Shown here: positions 22,501-30,217 of the stretch, piece after piece | Numbering within the stretch: position 1 is the first letter of the stretch | How the letters are laid out: every line of letters starts with the position of its first letter | Source: Isochrysis galbana | Lineage: Eukaryota; Haptophyta; Isochrysidales; Isochrysidaceae | Direction of reading: 5' to 3' | Assembly: GCA_018136815.1 (NCBI GenBank) | Contig: CM030936.1 | Span: forward strand, 2,879,079 to 2,943,078 | Length of the DNA stretch: 64,000 nt | The notes under the pieces: model-generated | Database searches by the model: none | What the model was told of the DNA's origin: nothing | What the model saw: the letters and a program-made list of their open reading frames with translations, nothing else | Program-made: the position numbers and the translations under genes

Positions 22501-24298
22501 CACGCTTGACGTCCACACCAAACTGGCGCATGAGTGAGACGGTCATGTCGATGTACGACTGCGACACGGGTGCCTCTTTTAGCACGAGTTCGACAGCCTT
22601 TTGCGCGTAAGGCGCGGAGATGAGCACCGACGAGACAAATTGCGAACTGACCTTGCCCGACAACTCGATGCGACCACCCGGGAATCCCGTTGCTTGAACG
22701 CGGAGCGGAAGAGACTCGGGAGACGTCTCTGGCTCAATATGTTCGATCAAGCAGCCACACTCAGCAAGCGCGGACGTAAGATCGGCGATCGGCCGCTGCT
22801 TCATTCGATTGTCTCCAGTAAGGATTGAGCTCTTTCCTGACGCCTTGATCAGAGTGGCGCAGGTTGTGAGAAAACGGGCGGCTGTCCCAGCGTTGCCCAG
22901 GTACATGGGCTCCTGGGGTGGAACAAAATTTCCTCCGAGTCCCGTGAGTTTGAGCACTGCTCCGCCCTCTTCCCACATGAAAGGACCCGCGCCCATCGCC
23001 CGTAACGCTGAGATCATGACTTGCGTGTCATCTGACTGAAGGAGCCCACGGATGGAGCACGAACCTTTCCCCATGGCCGCCATGAGAAGGACACGGTTGG
23101 AGATCGACTTGGAGCCGGGAACGAGGACAGAACCTTTCGGCGGCTTGACTGCCGGCTCGACGGTGAGCTTGGGGGAGAGGAGCGCCTCGATGACCGATGT
23201 GTCTACCGGTTGGGGGTCATCAATGGATGTGCCGATGGAGGTCAGTATAGTGACACGCACGCGCCCGCCCTTGTTCTTTTTGTCGACGGCCATCTTGGCC
23301 ATCAGCTGGTCAAGTTTCAGGTACTGCTTAGGGCAGGTGATGGGCAAACCGTATGCCTTCATCACGCGAGCGATCCGGCCAACTGCTGACGGGTCGAGGT
23401 GACCCAGGTCACGGGCGAGCACGGCTTCGTATATGCACCCGATGGCAACACACTCGCCGTGGAGCATCTTGGGAGAGGCGAGGCCCTCAATGGCATGGCC
23501 AATGGTGTGACCAAAGTTAAGAGTAGAGCGCACGCCCGACTCCTTCTCGTCGAGGGCGACGACCTCTGCCTTTAGCCGAACCGCCTCGGTAACGACCTTC
23601 TGGATGACATCGGGCTGCAGGGCCTTGATGGCGTCAACATGCTCCTCCATCAAATCAAACAGTGACGCGCACCGGATGCAGCCCATCTTGATAGCCTCCG
23701 CCAGCCCCTCAACAATCTCACGCTCTCCGAGTGAGCGCAGCAGCTCGAGGTCGATGCAGACGCGGCGCGGCTGGTGGAACGCGCCGATGAGATTTTTGCC
23801 AGCGGACACGTTTATAGCAGTTTTGCCTCCGACTGACGAGTCGAGCATGGCCATCATCGAGGTAGGGATTTGGACGACAGGAACGCCACGCATAAATGTG
23901 GCGGCGACAAACCCAGTCAGGTCACCGACGACCCCGCCGCCTAGAGCCAGCATGCACGTATCGCGCTGGCAGCGGTGCACCAGCATGAAGTCCTCGATTT
24001 GCTCCTTGTAGGAGCGGTTCTTCGAGCTCTCGCCTGGCTTGATCGTGAAAGTGAGCGGCGTGTGCCCCGCGGCGACGAAGGAGTCGACAAGGCGCTGGCC
24101 ATAGAGGCCGAAGACTGTCTCGTCAGAGACGATGACGAAGCGTGAGGCCTTGATGCCTGCGTCCACGACCATCTGTGGCAGCCGGCCGAGCAGCCCGTGT
24201 CCGATGTGGACTTGAGAGCCGCCGATGACGTCGATCACGTGCACATCGCTCTCGTCGTCACCTTTGTTGGCCTGGCTCTGCGCTCGCCGCTTCGACAT
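19537..24298 (-). CDS. ARO1: Pentafunctional AROM polypeptide (shikimate pathway steps 2-6)
   Basis: Two exons, 22106-24298 and 19537-21942, with a 163-nt GT-AG intron that splits the EPSP synthase domain (NRIE|VMCTEL). Total 1532 residues, near the usual 1550-1600. Domains in order: 3-dehydroquinate synthase (about 1-385; GGGVVGDLTGF, metal-site NFGHTIGHAIE), EPSP synthase (about 395-835; PGSKSISNR, GNAGTAARF, LTGDNRMKQRP), shikimate kinase (P-loop GMRGAGKTH, GGGIVET), type I dehydroquinase (EMRVDLL, GSHHDLG, Schiff-base Lys in AKFVGTAT), and shikimate dehydrogenase (SPSPVIHNAGF, LGAGGTARAA). The enzyme converts DAHP to EPSP, so only DAHP synthase and chorismate synthase are needed elsewhere. 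No plastid leader is seen; the Met at 24298 is followed by a hydrophilic start (SKRRAQSQANKGDDES), so it is probably cytosolic. The reading frame is intact across both exons. Confidence 0.96.
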
Positions 24299-24731
24299 GC
24301 TGGCGCGGTGCGCGGGAGTGGGCAGCGGCAGCGGGGCGAGGGCGAGGGCGAGGGCGAGGGCCTCGCGCGGCGAGGGACCCGAGGGGAGAGGGACGAAAGC
24401 CTCGTGGAAGGAGGCGAGCGAGGGCGAGATGAAGCGCGAGGAGCGTCAGCCCCCCCCCCCCCCCCGCGGCCCCGCCCACCACTTCTCTCCCACGAGGTGT
24501 ATTCTATTCTGTGTACCTCGTCCCCTTTCCCTGCACACGTAAAATAGCTCTGCTCTACGAGTAAACCTCTTTCGCCCGCCGTTTCACTCCTTTCGCCCCC
24601 CCCTCCCCCCCCCCCCCCCCGCCCCGCCACCCCCCGCTCTTCTCCTGCTCTCTCCTCCCCTCGCCGACAGCAAGTGAAACGGCGGCAGCCTCTCCCTGCC
24701 AACCACATCCCTTGTAGCGCACCTAGCCGCC
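24299..24731. promoter_or_regulatory. Shared divergent promoter region (AROM / flagellar gene)
   Basis: 433 bp between start codons facing away from each other. Contains GA/GC-rich sequence on the AROM side, C-runs at 24451-24466 and 24600-24620, and an AT-richer centre (24490-24560). No canonical TATA box was recognised. Confidence 0.5.
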
Positions 24732-26021
24732 ATGGGGAGCCGGTCGGGCGTGTCTGGAGCAAACCTGGGCGACACATGGCACAACGGCAACTCGGCGGGC
24801 AACAAGTCTCTCATCACCTACCGCATGGGCGTCGGCGTCCCAGGCTACACTGGGTTCAACCCTGCGGAGGAGTGCGTCTCTATCCCTGTCAAGGCGGGCT
24901 GCATGACGCGTGCTCCTCTTGAATCTCTAGCCGCCGGGCGCATGGCGAACGATGGGAGCGCAATCGTTGCCAAGGATCAGTCTACGCACAAGAGCGACTT
25001 CACGATGACGCCTGAAGCATTCGCCGAGGCGACGGCAGCAGACTACGGTTGGGACCCTACGAAAAAGAAGAATGTGGGTGATCCGCCATTTGTCAAGAGG
25101 CCTCCGGACGATCGCGAGCGTCCTTTCTTGGGAGCCTCAACCTTCCGCGACGCCTTCGGCGAAATTCGGGAGAGGCCTCTACCGTCGAATGTAACCCGTC
25201 TAGGCCAATTGAGGCCGACCACTGCGGCCAACAACGCAGGAGAAGAGAGTAGCAACCCATTCTACAGCACTGAATATGGGATGAAGTCGTCGCAGCGACT
25301 ATATGCTACCGCCGCTAAATTTGGCGGACGTGGCCCTCCTATGGTTGCTGGTCGACCCCGATCCTTCGTCGGCCTGGACAAGCCCAAATTGCGACGCGAG
25401 CTTCTCTCGACATCATATCGTATGGACTTCGGCATGTTTGGAGATGACCCTGCGGATAAGATGCCGCAGGATCCATCGGATTTCTCGAAGAAGGCGACAA
25501 CGGCGGATCAAATGCAGGGAACAACAAAGGGCACCTATCACCCCCCTGGGTACACGGGGTTCATTCCCACGGCCACCTGCAATGCCCATGCCGTTTCACA
25601 ATCCAAGTTGGAGAACCCACGTGACAATTCTGGTTGGCAGCTGTCAGGCCTTTTCCAGTTCCCACAGAATATCCCTGGATTCAGTGGTTACAGGCCGACG
25701 ACATCCGTCAACGATGTCGGTCCAGACCGGAATCCGGCTCTCACCACTTCCGGCCGCGCCGCCTTACAGGGCACGAGCGGCTTCGAGCCGGGAGAGTTGG
25801 GGCTGTCTCTCTCAGCACTAGCGCGCAAGAAGCCTCAACCCTCTATGCACGGGATCAAGGCAAAGATCTTGGACGAATTCTTCTCTCAAGAGGCCGCTGG
25901 CGGTAACATTTCTGATAATGGGCGGCACGAAGCTCAGATATACTATTGTAAGACACGGCCGTATGAGGGCCGGTCAGCGTCCATCATCAAGCAGCCGGAA
26001 CAATGGGCTCGAGCATATTAG
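24732..26021 (+). CDS. Ciliary microtubule-inner-protein-like (CIMIP2/FAM166-type) protein
   Basis: 429 residues in one uninterrupted exon. Three spaced copies of a Pro-Gly-Tyr-Thr-Gly motif occur: VPGYTGFNP (about residue 36), PPGYTGFIPT (about 275) and IPGFSGYRPT (about 315). In the FAM166/CIMIP2 family this short motif (IPGYTGxxP) anchors the protein inside doublet microtubules of cilia. The rest is basic, Pro/Gly-rich and largely without predicted helix, typical of microtubule inner proteins. The assignment rests on the motif alone, so it is an inference. It would imply a flagellated life stage. The start ATG is in a good context and directly follows the CT-rich leader. Confidence 0.55.
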   Translation: MGSRSGVSGANLGDTWHNGNSAGNKSLITYRMGVGVPGYTGFNPAEECVSIPVKAGCMTRAPLESLAAGRMANDGSAIVAKDQSTHKSDFTMTPEAFAEATAADYGWDPTKKKNVGDPPFVKRPPDDRERPFLGASTFRDAFGEIRERPLPSNVTRLGQLRPTTAANNAGEESSNPFYSTEYGMKSSQRLYATAAKFGGRGPPMVAGRPRSFVGLDKPKLRRELLSTSYRMDFGMFGDDPADKMPQDPSDFSKKATTADQMQGTTKGTYHPPGYTGFIPTATCNAHAVSQSKLENPRDNSGWQLSGLFQFPQNIPGFSGYRPTTSVNDVGPDRNPALTTSGRAALQGTSGFEPGELGLSLSALARKKPQPSMHGIKAKILDEFFSQEAAGGNISDNGRHEAQIYYCKTRPYEGRSASIIKQPEQWARAY

Positions 26022-26621
26022 GTAGAGGAGCGGTTTTCAAAAAGAGACTTGGTGCTGTTGGTTGCCGAGGAGTGAGACACTGCACACTACATAGAGCGAT
26101 TGATGATTAATGAGTGAATTTGTGAACTTCTTCTGTGCGAGAGTGGTTGAACTTCTTCTGTGCGAGAAAGGTGTTGTCCGTCGTCTAAGCAATCATCAGC
26201 CACAACATAGGCATAGAACCGGTATACTCTAGGGCAACACGATCCGCTCGAGCAAAGAGCAGCAAGAGCAAGCACCACCACCGGACTATTAGCATTATTT
26301 CACAATCTCTACGACCATAGCAACAGCACGATAGCTATCCATAGCCGCTTTTTACATTTTCCTCGCTGTATGGAGCGCTATCATCTATCATCAAAGGCGG
26401 CTTGCCTTCATTTGGTCTCCTTTCCCTCAGGGTTTCTTCCCCTCCCGTGGGGACTCTGGCCGAGCAGCATCAAATACAAAAAAGCTCGGTCCTAGGACAC
26501 CGGGCCTAGCTCACCATGAGGGCGCTCCTGTGAGCAAGGGGATGCATGGTTACTAGTGCGTGCCCCCGCCCTCGATGAAAATTCCAGCGGCCTCCTCGTC
26601 ACGCATGACGTGGACCTCTCC
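26022..26621. other. Intergenic stretch
   Basis: Contains a direct duplication of GAACTTCTTCTGTGCGAGA (26123 and 26150) and otherwise no gene. It forms the left flank of the AT-richer virus-like island. Confidence 0.5.
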
Positions 26622-27257
26622 TCACACTTGTCTTGAAAGGATCGTCTTCAATGAGTGCATCGGATGTATACCGCACTCCTCGTGTGTCAGCTTGAACTTC
26701 TTTTCGATGTCGTAAAAGCTGTGGTACGGGTCAATGTACCCCTGCTTCTTTTCGAGCATGAGGTAATGCCTACCGGTCTTATCGATGGCGTAGGGATACG
26801 GAAAGTCGTTCGCTCCTACAGGCGATACGAATGCGACGATCTCGTCGACGGCCTCAAATTCGAACACTTCGATGCCCACGAAGACGTACTTGAGGTCGCC
26901 GATGTAGAAGAGCAAAGAGTTCCCTGCTTCATTGAGCTCGTTCACTCTGTCGTACCCTCCTGACAATACAGTCAATGGGCAGAGGTGGCTGATGCCAACA
27001 AACATGTCCTCGCACACGAACGCGTGATGCGAGGCTTCGCCGTGTACATCGACCAAGTGCCTACCGTCATCGCGCTGTGCAACGGACGCGACAAAGCCCA
27101 CGCCGCCATTGTCATGGGTCGCGTACTTTTGGACACCGGGTTCAGGGGCGAGAATCCTTTGCCAGTGCTCTTCGAACTCGTGTATACCTGGGTCTCCCGT
27201 CTCAGGTGTGGGAGAGCCATGGTAAAGGAGCGACAAGGCAAGGTCTCTATGTGTCAT
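26622..27257 (-). CDS. Hypothetical protein of virus-like island
   Basis: 211 residues, single open frame, acidic-aromatic composition (FEFEAVDEIVAFVSP, DFPYPYAIDKTGRHYLMLE, IDPYHSFYDIEKKFKLTHEE). It looks like a real soluble protein but no family is recognised. It lies divergently from the coiled-coil ORF at 27368, with a 110-bp AT-containing gap, in a compact layout unlike the surrounding host genes. The downstream neighbours have the character of small viral genes, so it may belong with them; host origin is not excluded. Confidence 0.5.
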   Translation of the reverse strand: MTHRDLALSLLYHGSPTPETGDPGIHEFEEHWQRILAPEPGVQKYATHDNGGVGFVASVAQRDDGRHLVDVHGEASHHAFVCEDMFVGISHLCPLTVLSGGYDRVNELNEAGNSLLFYIGDLKYVFVGIEVFEFEAVDEIVAFVSPVGANDFPYPYAIDKTGRHYLMLEKKQGYIDPYHSFYDIEKKFKLTHEECGIHPMHSLKTILSRQV

Positions 27258-27367
27258 TTATGAGCACGAAACGAAAAAAGCTTCCGTGAGCATTTGGGGC
27301 CGATGCCAAGGAAGGAGGGAGAGGAGCGGCCCTCTAAAAAAAATGTGGCCGTGAATACAACAAACAA

Positions 27368-27695
27368 ATGACGGACTTGGTGGAACAACTCTCGAAACAA
27401 ATCCATAATTATAATGTGATTATAAAAAATAGCGAAGAGTGTATAGAGTTATGCGATCGCATGATTAATATACTAAATGTTGTAAAATTGACTTCTAATG
27501 TATTTACAAATAGTATTAAAAAATACGGAAGTTGCTCAATTAGAACACAAAAAAATGCTGCATCTAGAAAATATCCGTCTAGCGAACGAGACAATCACAC
27601 GACTCAGAGAACAAATACAAGAATTGTCGATGACCCCCGATACCACCACAAGGACTCGGTATAGAGCCGCTCTCTCAGGAAAGCGGAGAGTATGA
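27368..27695 (+). CDS. Small coiled-coil protein, frame broken at an A6 run
   Basis: The 5' frame (MTDLVEQLSKQIHNYNVIIK...) and the 3' frame (LEHKKMLHLENIRLANETITRL) are both helical and heptad-like. They meet at AAAAAA (27520-27525). Losing one A (or gaining two) would join them into about 108 residues. Codons are AT-rich compared with host genes. Viruses of protists often carry such small coiled-coil proteins. It may be a sequencing indel, a decayed gene or a +1 slip. Confidence 0.5.
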
Positions 27696-27782
27696 GTGAG
27701 TGCGAGGGTGGAGAGGCTACCCATGTTTGAATTAGTAGCAGCCATAATATTGAGTGGCTGGTGTGCAAGTGACCGCGCCCCT

Positions 27783-28229
27783 TTAAAATATTCTCACAGA
27801 GTTTGCATTCGCTGTGGATAATCGCTTGGTCACGGTCCTGATGACAAAGACGACCACCGCCACGAGCGCGGCGACGACCCCAAGCGTGACCAACAAGGCG
27901 GTCAGCATTACTTTGTCGAAGATGAAGCGGAGGGCCAGCTGTGTTGGTGTTTCCACCGAGTCCGCACTGCACTCGACGTGGAGCGAGCGCACCGGGTGCG
28001 TCCACCCGATCGCCTTCAGGTCGACTTCTTCACGGCGCTTGTCTTGTGCTTGCGGGTCGTCTACCGACGGGCCGTGTATGGTCGAGCTCACGCCTTTGGA
28101 GTGGGGCTCGGAAAAGATAGTCATTTTGCACCCCATCCTCGCAGATGCCTGCTTGGGGTCCTGGAGGTTCACCTCGTACTTTCCCGTTCCAAAGCCATTC
28201 CTATCGACGCGCCCGGGGGCGTTCCCCAT
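27783..28229 (-). CDS. Small membrane protein of virus-like island
   Basis: 148 residues. The N-terminus is MGNAPGRVDRNGFG; the Gly2 context MGxxxxR is compatible with myristoylation. The soluble part is followed by a strong C-terminal membrane helix (about 105-130, LTALLVTLGVVAALVAVVVFVI) and a short basic tail. An N-myristoyl, C-anchored layout recalls membrane proteins of large DNA viruses and their satellites, but no family is identified. A copy of the duplicated TATA-bearing module (28351-28444) lies 122 bp upstream of its start. Confidence 0.55.
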   Translation of the reverse strand: MGNAPGRVDRNGFGTGKYEVNLQDPKQASARMGCKMTIFSEPHSKGVSSTIHGPSVDDPQAQDKRREEVDLKAIGWTHPVRSLHVECSADSVETPTQLALRFIFDKVMLTALLVTLGVVAALVAVVVFVIRTVTKRLSTANANSVRIF

Positions 28230-28350
28230 TGTTACAATTTAGGCTCGCACGCACACGGGAGCGCCTTTTGTTTTGGGGTGCTTTTTATTTTTTTTTAGGG
28301 GGGGGGGGGGCGCTTGATTTTTTGACGCGGGTGGCTGCTTGGCCGCCGAG

Positions 28351-28444
28351 GCGCCTTGCCTTCATTCGGTGCCAGTTTTTTTTTGTCATACACGTCGGCT
28401 ATATAAAACCCGTAACGAAACGCTGGGGTGAGTCCGCGCGGCGA
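28351..28444. promoter_or_regulatory. Duplicated TATA-bearing intergenic module, copy 1
   Basis: 94 bp nearly identical to 29098-29192 (a few differences). It contains a T9-10 run, CGTCGGC, TATATAAAA (28400-28408) and CCGTAACGAAACGCTGGGGT. It sits upstream of the minus-strand gene starting at 28229, but the TATA box is canonical on the plus strand, so the direction is uncertain. Confidence 0.6.
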
Positions 28445-28557
28445 AAAAAGAATAAAGCGCGCGGGGAGGAAGACGCCGCGCGTCCTTAAGGCCTCGTAAC
28501 ATCGTGTTTGTGTTTGTATTCCGTGTCTGTGCGTTTCGTTACGGGTTTCAACGTTTG

Positions 28558-29007
28558 TCACGCGGTAGCGGCGAAGCTCGTCGATGGTGTGAATGTCATC
28601 ACTAGGCAATTCCATTTGAAGTCAACGAGATCGCGTGTATGAGTGTTTTTAAGCTCGTTATTCTTCAACCCGAGTGCGAAACCTGCGAATTGCCCAATCA
28701 AGACTGCATATTCGTCTTGATTATATGATGAGTCGCCTCTTCTTATTGTTGTTTGGTGCAGTTTCATTTCATTAGGATTCAACGTGAATGTTAGTACAGT
28801 ATTTTGCCAGTTGTCGGGCAACTCGAATTCCACCATTGCGAATTTACAGCGTTCGAAGAACGTTGTGAATTCATCCTTGATATTGTTCGTGATGTCGTCC
28901 GGTAATCTGTTCAACAAATTGCTAGGCTTTACCAATTTGCGGGAAAGTTCCCTACGGGCTTCATTCAACGTTTGGACGGCGTGAGTATTCAATTCTTCGT
29001 TCATCAA
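28558..29007 (-). CDS. Hypothetical protein of virus-like island
   Basis: 149 residues. The N-terminal third is helical (ELNTHAVQTLNEARRELSRKL), then a beta-rich domain (FAMVEFELPDNWQNTVLTFTL, YAVLIGQFAGFALGLKNNE). Codon use is AT-richer than in neighbouring host genes. No family recognised. It is preceded by copy 2 of the TATA-bearing module, 91 bp upstream of the start. Confidence 0.55.
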   Translation of the reverse strand: MMNEELNTHAVQTLNEARRELSRKLVKPSNLLNRLPDDITNNIKDEFTTFFERCKFAMVEFELPDNWQNTVLTFTLNPNEMKLHQTTIRRGDSSYNQDEYAVLIGQFAGFALGLKNNELKNTHTRDLVDFKWNCLVMTFTPSTSFAATA

Positions 29008-29097
29008 GGCGCGGTAGGGTCAGGAGTTGGGGTATAACCTTACCCGGATAAAATTCGTGTTGGCTTCTTTCTCTCCCGATCTTGCCACCCGGAACAG

Positions 29098-29192
29098 GCG
29101 CCTTGCCTTCATTCGGTGCCAGTTTTTTTTTTGTCATAAACGTCGGCTATATAAAACCCGTAACGAAACGCTGGGGTGAGTCCGCGGGGCGA
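29098..29192. promoter_or_regulatory. Duplicated TATA-bearing intergenic module, copy 2
   Basis: See copy 1. Here it lies just upstream of the minus-strand gene starting at 29007, and the stop codon of the next minus-strand gene (29147) falls inside it. Confidence 0.6.
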
Positions 29193-29515
29193 GTCCGCCC
29201 ATCCCCTTGGTTCACGGTCGTCCTCGTACGTGATTTTGTCATTTGTTTTGCAAGTCTAGTCACTGTTGCCGCGATCGCGGTGCCTGCAAAAGACGCCACG
29301 ACAGCCACGACCACCGGGTTGACGACAACAATCCCGTCGTTAATCTCGAAAACACCCTTGTATGTGGGTTTGAAGCCCGCTCGCTTTGAAGGCGGGGTTT
29401 CAAATCCATCTTTACGCCCCCTTTTTCTTTGGTTCTGGTCGTTATTGATTTGGTTCTGGTAGTTTATAACACCCAGTGCAATCACATCTTCAATGCTCAT
29501 TTGATTCATTGTCAT
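29147..29515 (-). CDS. Small membrane protein of virus-like island
   Basis: 122 residues. A polar N-terminus with a basic patch (NQRKRGRKDG) is followed by one membrane helix (about 62-85, IVVVNPVVVAVVASFAGTAI) and a basic tail. Same general plan as the protein at 27783-28229. No family recognised. Its stop lies in the duplicated module. Confidence 0.5.
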   Translation of the reverse strand: MTMNQMSIEDVIALGVINYQNQINNDQNQRKRGRKDGFETPPSKRAGFKPTYKGVFEINDGIVVVNPVVVAVVASFAGTAIAATVTRLAKQMTKSRTRTTVNQGDGRTRPADSPQRFVTGFI

Positions 29516-29602
29516 GTCGATGCTTGTGTTTATACGTACAGACAGAAAAAAAATGCGCGGCAGCCTGCCCCCCCCCCCCTCCCATGGTGACGCGGTTCTG
29601 GC

Positions 29603-29752
29603 CGACAGAGAGCGTCACACAGAGCCGCGCACAGACACACACACACAGACAGCCACACAGAGGCACACACAGCCCCACAGAGCGACACACAGCCGCGCGC
29701 AGCTGGTGGCAGGACGGTCACGAAGGGTGACAGGTCGTTCACGAAGGGGCGG
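29603..29752 (+). repeat. Left arm of a perfect 150-bp inverted repeat
   Basis: Base-for-base reverse complement of 30068-30217. The outer part is a CACACAGA-type repeat. The inner part has two direct copies of TTCACGAAGGG / TCACGAAGGGT spaced 22 bp apart, which may be protein-binding sites. Flanks GIY-YIG nuclease ORF. Confidence 0.93.
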
Positions 29753-29817
29753 TCACCACAAGCTGAGTGGGGGGTCGTGGGATACACATCAGGGCACATT
29801 CTACGAAGAAATTTAAA

Positions 29818-30015
29818 ATGGGGTCCGAAAGGGTCGTATACTGGTTGGAGGCGGTTGGTGGCACAGTAGTGGGGAGCGTTTCATATGTAGGCAGCACGAC
29901 AGATCTCAATCGTCGTCTACGCCAGCACAATTGTGAGATAAGTGGAGGAGCTCGTTACACCACAAAGGTCAAATCGAACACAGGATGTTCGTGGAATGTC
30001 CACGCGTACCTTTAG
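29818..30015 (+). CDS. GIY-YIG family endonuclease (small)
   Basis: 65 residues from the ATG at 29818 (an upstream in-frame ATG at 29767 would add 17). GIY half-motif region VVYWLEAVGG, then VSYVGSTTDLNRRLRQHN, in which YVG is the YIG element and the Arg of NRRL fits the catalytic Arg. The usual downstream Glu/Asn is not obvious, and the domain ends early (HAYL stop at 30013), 15-20 residues short of a typical minimal domain, so activity is uncertain. It sits alone between the two arms of a perfect inverted repeat. GIY-YIG genes are common in virophages, polinton-like viruses and homing elements. Confidence 0.8.
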   Translation: MGSERVVYWLEAVGGTVVGSVSYVGSTTDLNRRLRQHNCEISGGARYTTKVKSNTGCSWNVHAYL

Positions 30016-30067
30016 GAACAGAAAAAAAGTTGCCCGCGTCCCCCCCGCCCCTCCGTGACCGACCATG

Positions 30068-30217
30068 CCGCCCCTTCGTGAACGACCTGTCACCCTTCGT
30101 GACCGTCCTGCCACCAGCTGCGCGCGGCTGTGTGTCGCTCTGTGGGGCTGTGTGTGCCTCTGTGTGGCTGTCTGTGTGTGTGTGTCTGTGCGCGGCTCTG
30201 TGTGACGCTCTCTGTCG
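30068..30217 (-). repeat. Right arm of the 150-bp inverted repeat
   Basis: Perfect reverse complement of 29603-29752; the spacer between the arms is 315 bp and is almost filled by the nuclease ORF. Beyond the arms the sequences diverge, apart from about three bases (GGC). Confidence 0.93.

Noticed and set aside
29603-30217. Ordinary microsatellite-driven hairpin
   Set aside because: The arms match over 150 bp including non-repetitive inner sequence, so simple CA/GT complementarity does not explain them.
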